This document shows positions 60,538-64,000 of a stretch of 64,000 nucleotides of DNA, in pieces. Numbering within the stretch: position 1 is the stretch's first letter; each line of letters starts with the position of its first letter. The notes under the pieces were generated by a model. It was not told the DNA's origin, made no database searches, and saw only the letters and a list, made by a program, of their open reading frames with translations. Source of the DNA: Isoetes taiwanensis (taxonomy: Eukaryota > Streptophyta > Lycopodiopsida > Isoetales > Isoetaceae); contig JAJEKV010000002.1 in the NCBI GenBank assembly GCA_021234155.1, positions 19,928,778 to 19,992,777 on the forward strand, in the 5' to 3' direction. The translations under genes and the position numbers were made by a program.

Positions 60538-60633
60538 TCTTCTCCATACAAAGAAACAAATTTAAAAATAGACGAATCTGGATTATCTTCTCCATACAAA
60601 GAAACAAATTTAAAAATAGACGAATCTGGATTA
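60538..60633. repeat. Perfect 48-bp tandem duplication
   Basis: Two identical 48-base units (60,538-60,585 and 60,586-60,633), starting tcttctccatacaaagaaac. The length is a multiple of three, so the overlapping plus ORF reads SSPYKETNLKIDESGL twice. Perfect identity indicates a very recent slippage or duplication event. Confidence 0.9.
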
Positions 60634-61035
60634 CTAGTGATTGTGCCCATTCTATATTGCTAGTTACTAGTTTTATGCCCTCAGGCTATATTGTTTTTCT
60701 GGGGAAAAAAATGGCTATATTTTGTTTTGGGTGTGTTATAGATGTTGCCAGTTCTTTTTTGGCTTTTGTCTTTTTTTTCCAAACCAAAAAAATATCATCT
60801 CCCATAATACACCAAAAGCACATATTACCCTATCAAACACAACTCATAAAAACTTTTACATATATATATATATCCTATATTATAAAGTTTTAGTGTAAGT
60901 GTTGGACCCAACCCTAGATCCAACGACTCGGATCTAAGGCTGCAGATCTAACGGTCGTGAAAAAAAAAATGAAAGAGAAAAAAAAATGCTTCCTTCTTCG
61001 CCGTGGTCACGCCCTAAAAATCGGAGGGCACAGAT
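60634..61035. other. AT-rich spacer with (TA)n and A-runs
   Basis: A (ta)n run lies near 60,859-60,872 and nine-to-ten-A runs near 60,960-60,990. Nothing coding was recognised. Confidence 0.4.
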
Positions 61036-61245
61036 TTGCAGTATGGCGATGGCTCGCGATCGGTTGGAGTCTTTACAGGGCACCCTGTCATCAACAATGG
61101 CTTCTCCGACGAGATTCCAAGCTCCTTTGCAAATATGACATCTCTAATGCCTTCTTCCTGCTCGATTCCGACATGGATTGGGCGTTTATCTAATGTTCAA
61201 GTTTTAGGGCTGGATTATAATTTCTTAAGACCTCAATTCCAGTAG
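61036..61245 (+). pseudogene. Leucine-rich-repeat protein fragment
   Basis: The ORF contains NNGFSDEIPSSFANMTSL and, after a short gap, SIPTWIGRLSNVQVLGLDYN. These follow the plant LRR consensus (NxFSGxIPxxxxxLxxLxxLxLxxN) used in receptor-like kinases and receptor-like proteins that bind ligands outside the cell. Part of a repeat between the two strings appears deleted. There is no signal peptide, transmembrane segment or kinase domain in the window. Confidence 0.6.
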
Positions 61246-62587
61246 GGATTGCAGAGCATGTGATTGGCTTGCATGGCAGCATGAGCTTTGCACGTCTATG
61301 GCAGAGTTGTTTGCACGACTTATAAGGAGCAGTCTTGTGGAGTAAATCCGTTGACGATTATAGACTTCTGGAGCTTGATCCGATAATGTAAGATATGATG
61401 AGCTGCCCCCTTCCCCTTTTTTTTAAACAATAAACAGTATTTGCTAACAGGAGTTAGCTTTTGGCCTTGATAGGTGGATGTGAAGATCCAAGCTGCAAGC
61501 TATGGCAAAGCTGCATAGCGACACGCGAAAATTTTTCCGAGCTCTATATCTGAGCGCTGAGTTCCAAGTGGAAAACACCATTGGGTAAAACGGCTAATTA
61601 GTCAGTGTGATTATGGCGTCAGCTGCTTATCTTGGCGGGAGAAGCTTCCTGTAAAAGCCTCTATCGATTCTTTGGGTTCATGCCGCTCTGCAAATTCAGA
61701 AAGAGGAGCTCAAGATTATCTTCAGGACGACTCTCTTGAAGCTCTTTTTTATTTCCCTCCTTCCATCCCCTTCTTTGATGCTGTATATCTTCTTAATACA
61801 GGAGAGCCATATGTGTTAGCAGCAACAGCATCATCTAAGATATTCGTTGGGTATTCGTGGACTGTGAAGAAGATATAACAGGAATATATAAAGCTGCACT
61901 AACGTGGTAAGGATTCTGGTAGTCCTTATTTCGAGTTATAGGTTAGAGGTTGGCCAGCATTTTGAATCATTTCTTGCAGTAACCTTTCTTGATTTTTAAC
62001 CATAACATGTTTGATTGGAAACGAAATACACGTTTGATTTATCTCAACATAGAAATAGATGTCTCATCTTTTTTGCATAACGAACTTCTTGGTTATTCTG
62101 CACTTCTGATTTGGAATCTGTATCTAATGCCTGAGCAAGAGGAAAATAGTTAAGGGTATTCACTAGAAACCTTACTTAAATCTTAAATGGTACAATATAT
62201 GAAGGTTGTGCTTGAGCAGGTATAGAGATCAGAGTCATGTTGCTTGCCACAAGCTTTGCATAGCCTTTAAGCAACATACAGGTAGCTTTCAAATCAGTAA
62301 TGTTTTTTCTTTTCAGTAACCTGGAACTGTCACAAAATAGTAGAAAGCTTGGCGGTGGAGATTTTGCTCATTAATAAAAAAAAGTAATGAGGTGACAAAG
62401 CATTTATTAATGGACATTCTAGGAAGCTTCCTTTTGTTTAATCGCCTTCAAAACCATATAGCTTGCGGTAGAGGTGTCGAATGAAGGTGGGGCCCATGTC
62501 ATTGGATTCCTCTCGTCGAGAACTTTCCAATGAGTGGTGTTTTGACACTATTTTGTCGCAGTTGGGGCCAACATGATCGAACATTAA
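61246..62587. other. No supportable gene
   Basis: The plus ORF 61,672-61,878 (68 aa) is unrecognised. Otherwise this is AT-rich sequence without clear repeats, up to the GAATCT array. Confidence 0.4.
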
Positions 62588-64000
62588 GAATCTTTTTGGA
62601 TGAGGGAATCTAGGAGAATCTTTATAGGATCTTAGGGAATCCAGAGGAATATCATGAGAATCTTTGAGAATCTATGGGAATCTCAAGAGAGCATCTTTGA
62701 GAATGTAAGGGAATCAAAGGGAATCTTTATAAAATCTTTAAGGACCTAGAGGAAACTTGATGGAATCTTGGGGAGTCTAGGGGAATCTTCATAGAATCTA
62801 TGGGAATTAGAGGAATCTCAAGAGAATCTATAGGAATCTCAAGCACTTCTTCGGGAATCTAGGGGAATCTTGTTAAATCTTTAAGAACCTAGAGGAATCT
62901 TAATGGAATCTTAGAGAATCTTGAAGAATCTAGGAGAATCTTGAAGAATCTTGGAGAATCTAGAGGAATCTTGGGGTATTCTTTTGGAATAGGGAGTCTC
63001 AAATGAATCTTTGGGAATCTAGGAGAATCTAAAGGAATCTTCATAAAATCTTTAAGAATCTACGGGAATCTTAATGGAATCTAGGAGAATCTTGATAGAA
63101 TTTGGAGAATCTAGAGGAATGTTGGGTATTCTTTTGGAATCTAGGGGAATCTTTAGAGAATCTTTGGGAGTCTTAATAAAATCTAGGGGAATCTCCCTAG
63201 AATCTTAAGAATCTAGGGGAATCTTTGTAGAACATTAAGTATCTAAGAAAATCTTTGGGAATCTTGGAGAATATAAGAAAATCTCAATAGAATCTTTGGG
63301 AATCTAGGGGAATCTTCCTAAAAGTTTTGAGAATCTAAGGGAATCTTGATGGAATCTAATAGAATCTTCATAGAATCTAGGAGAATCTTTATAGAATCTT
63401 TGGAAATCTAGATGAATTGTGGGATAATCTTTGGGAATCTAGGTGAATCTTAGGGAATCTTAAGAGAATCCATGGAAATCTAGGAGAATCTAAGGAAATT
63501 GTCATAAGATCTTTAAGAATATATGGGAATTTAGATAGAATCTTGGAGAATCCAAGGGGAATCGTAATAAAACTTAGGGAAATCTCCACAGAATCTTAAG
63601 AATCTAGGGGAATCTCTGTAGAATCTTAAGGAATCTAAGAGGAAATCTAAGGGTATCTACGGGAATCTTGGTGCAATTTTGGAAAATCGAGGAATCTTCA
63701 TAGGGTCTTAGAGAATCTAGAGGAATCTCAAGAGAATCTTAGTTATTCTAGGGGAATCTTTATAGAATATTGGGAAATCTAAGAGAATCTATGTGGTTCA
63801 AGAGAGAATCTTTGAGAATCTAAGGGAATCTTGATAAACTCTTTAAGAACCTAGAGGAATCTAGGGGAATCTTCATATGATCTTAGAGAATCTAGAGGAA
63901 TCTCAAGAGAATCTAAGGATTGTAGGAGAATCTTTATAGAATCTTGAAAAATCTAAGAGAATCTACATGGAATCTTGAAAAATCTAGAGGAATCTTGGGA
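62588..64000. repeat. GAATCT-type minisatellite, continues past the window
   Basis: The 6-mer GAATCT (with AAATCT and GAATCA variants) recurs roughly every 10-14 bases over 1.4 kb. Linkers are mostly TAGGG, TAGAG, TTGGG, TTAATAG, TTCATA or TCAAGA. A loose higher-order pattern is visible ('gaatctaggggaatctt.atagaatctt'). ORFs within it, such as minus 63,389-63,589, are made by the repeat. Its right border is outside the window. Confidence 0.92.

Noticed and set aside
62588-64000. CRISPR-like array
   Set aside because: Units are about 6 bp with 4-8 bp linkers that are themselves repetitive; there are no 21-40 bp repeats with unique spacers, and the context is a plant genome.

Overview
The window looks like nuclear DNA of a land plant with a large, repeat-rich genome. 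The evidence is a PLATZ-family (plant-specific) gene piece with GT-AG introns, a Mutator-like (MULE) transposon with a SWIM-type transposase, a Copia-type element with an initiator-Met-tRNA primer site, L1-type LINEs, and decayed pieces of a DEAD-box helicase, an M16 metallopeptidase and a leucine-rich-repeat protein. A Penelope-like reverse transcriptase suggests a non-flowering lineage (fern, lycophyte, bryophyte or conifer), but I cannot name the organism. I found no complete, intact host gene; almost every coding trace carries stops or frameshifts. There are no bacterial operons, rRNA or CRISPR arrays.

Layout: 1-6790 holds rearranged copies of a repeat seen again at 45.7-48.5 kb, around a long featureless stretch. 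6.8-9.2 kb is a GC-rich, CpG-rich block of unknown origin. 9.3-11.0 kb is the most diverged of three copies of a segment containing a Copia-type element; the other two lie at 25.7-28.0 and 40.7-43.4 kb, and the third continues to the Copia 5' LTR at 44.2 kb. 17.8-22.5 kb holds two minus-strand copies of one L1-type LINE. 24.07-25.42 kb is a poly(A)-tailed retroposon with a 13-bp target-site duplication (TSD), and 28.29-28.41 kb is a tRNA-like insertion with a 14-bp TSD.

30.32-38.70 kb is a Mutator-like element with about 62-bp terminal inverted repeats (TIRs), a perfect 9-bp TSD and a broken transposase gene. It also carries a 1.4-kb compound minisatellite whose core motif is the inner part of its own TIR. 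38.7-40.0 kb carries the PLATZ piece. 49.8-50.4 kb is a second type of LINE fragment. 50.4-57.5 kb is a Penelope-like element in an odd tandem arrangement, split in one copy by a 1586-bp transposon with 13-bp TIRs and a TTAA duplication. 57.6-58.3 kb has exon pieces of a DEAD-box helicase and an insulin-degrading-enzyme-like protease side by side. The last 1.4 kb is a GAATCT-rich minisatellite running off the end.

The parts do not form a pathway. The window is a record of nested insertions, and the exact joints give their order: the Copia element is older than the segmental duplication, and the TTAA transposon entered the Penelope-like block after that block was duplicated.
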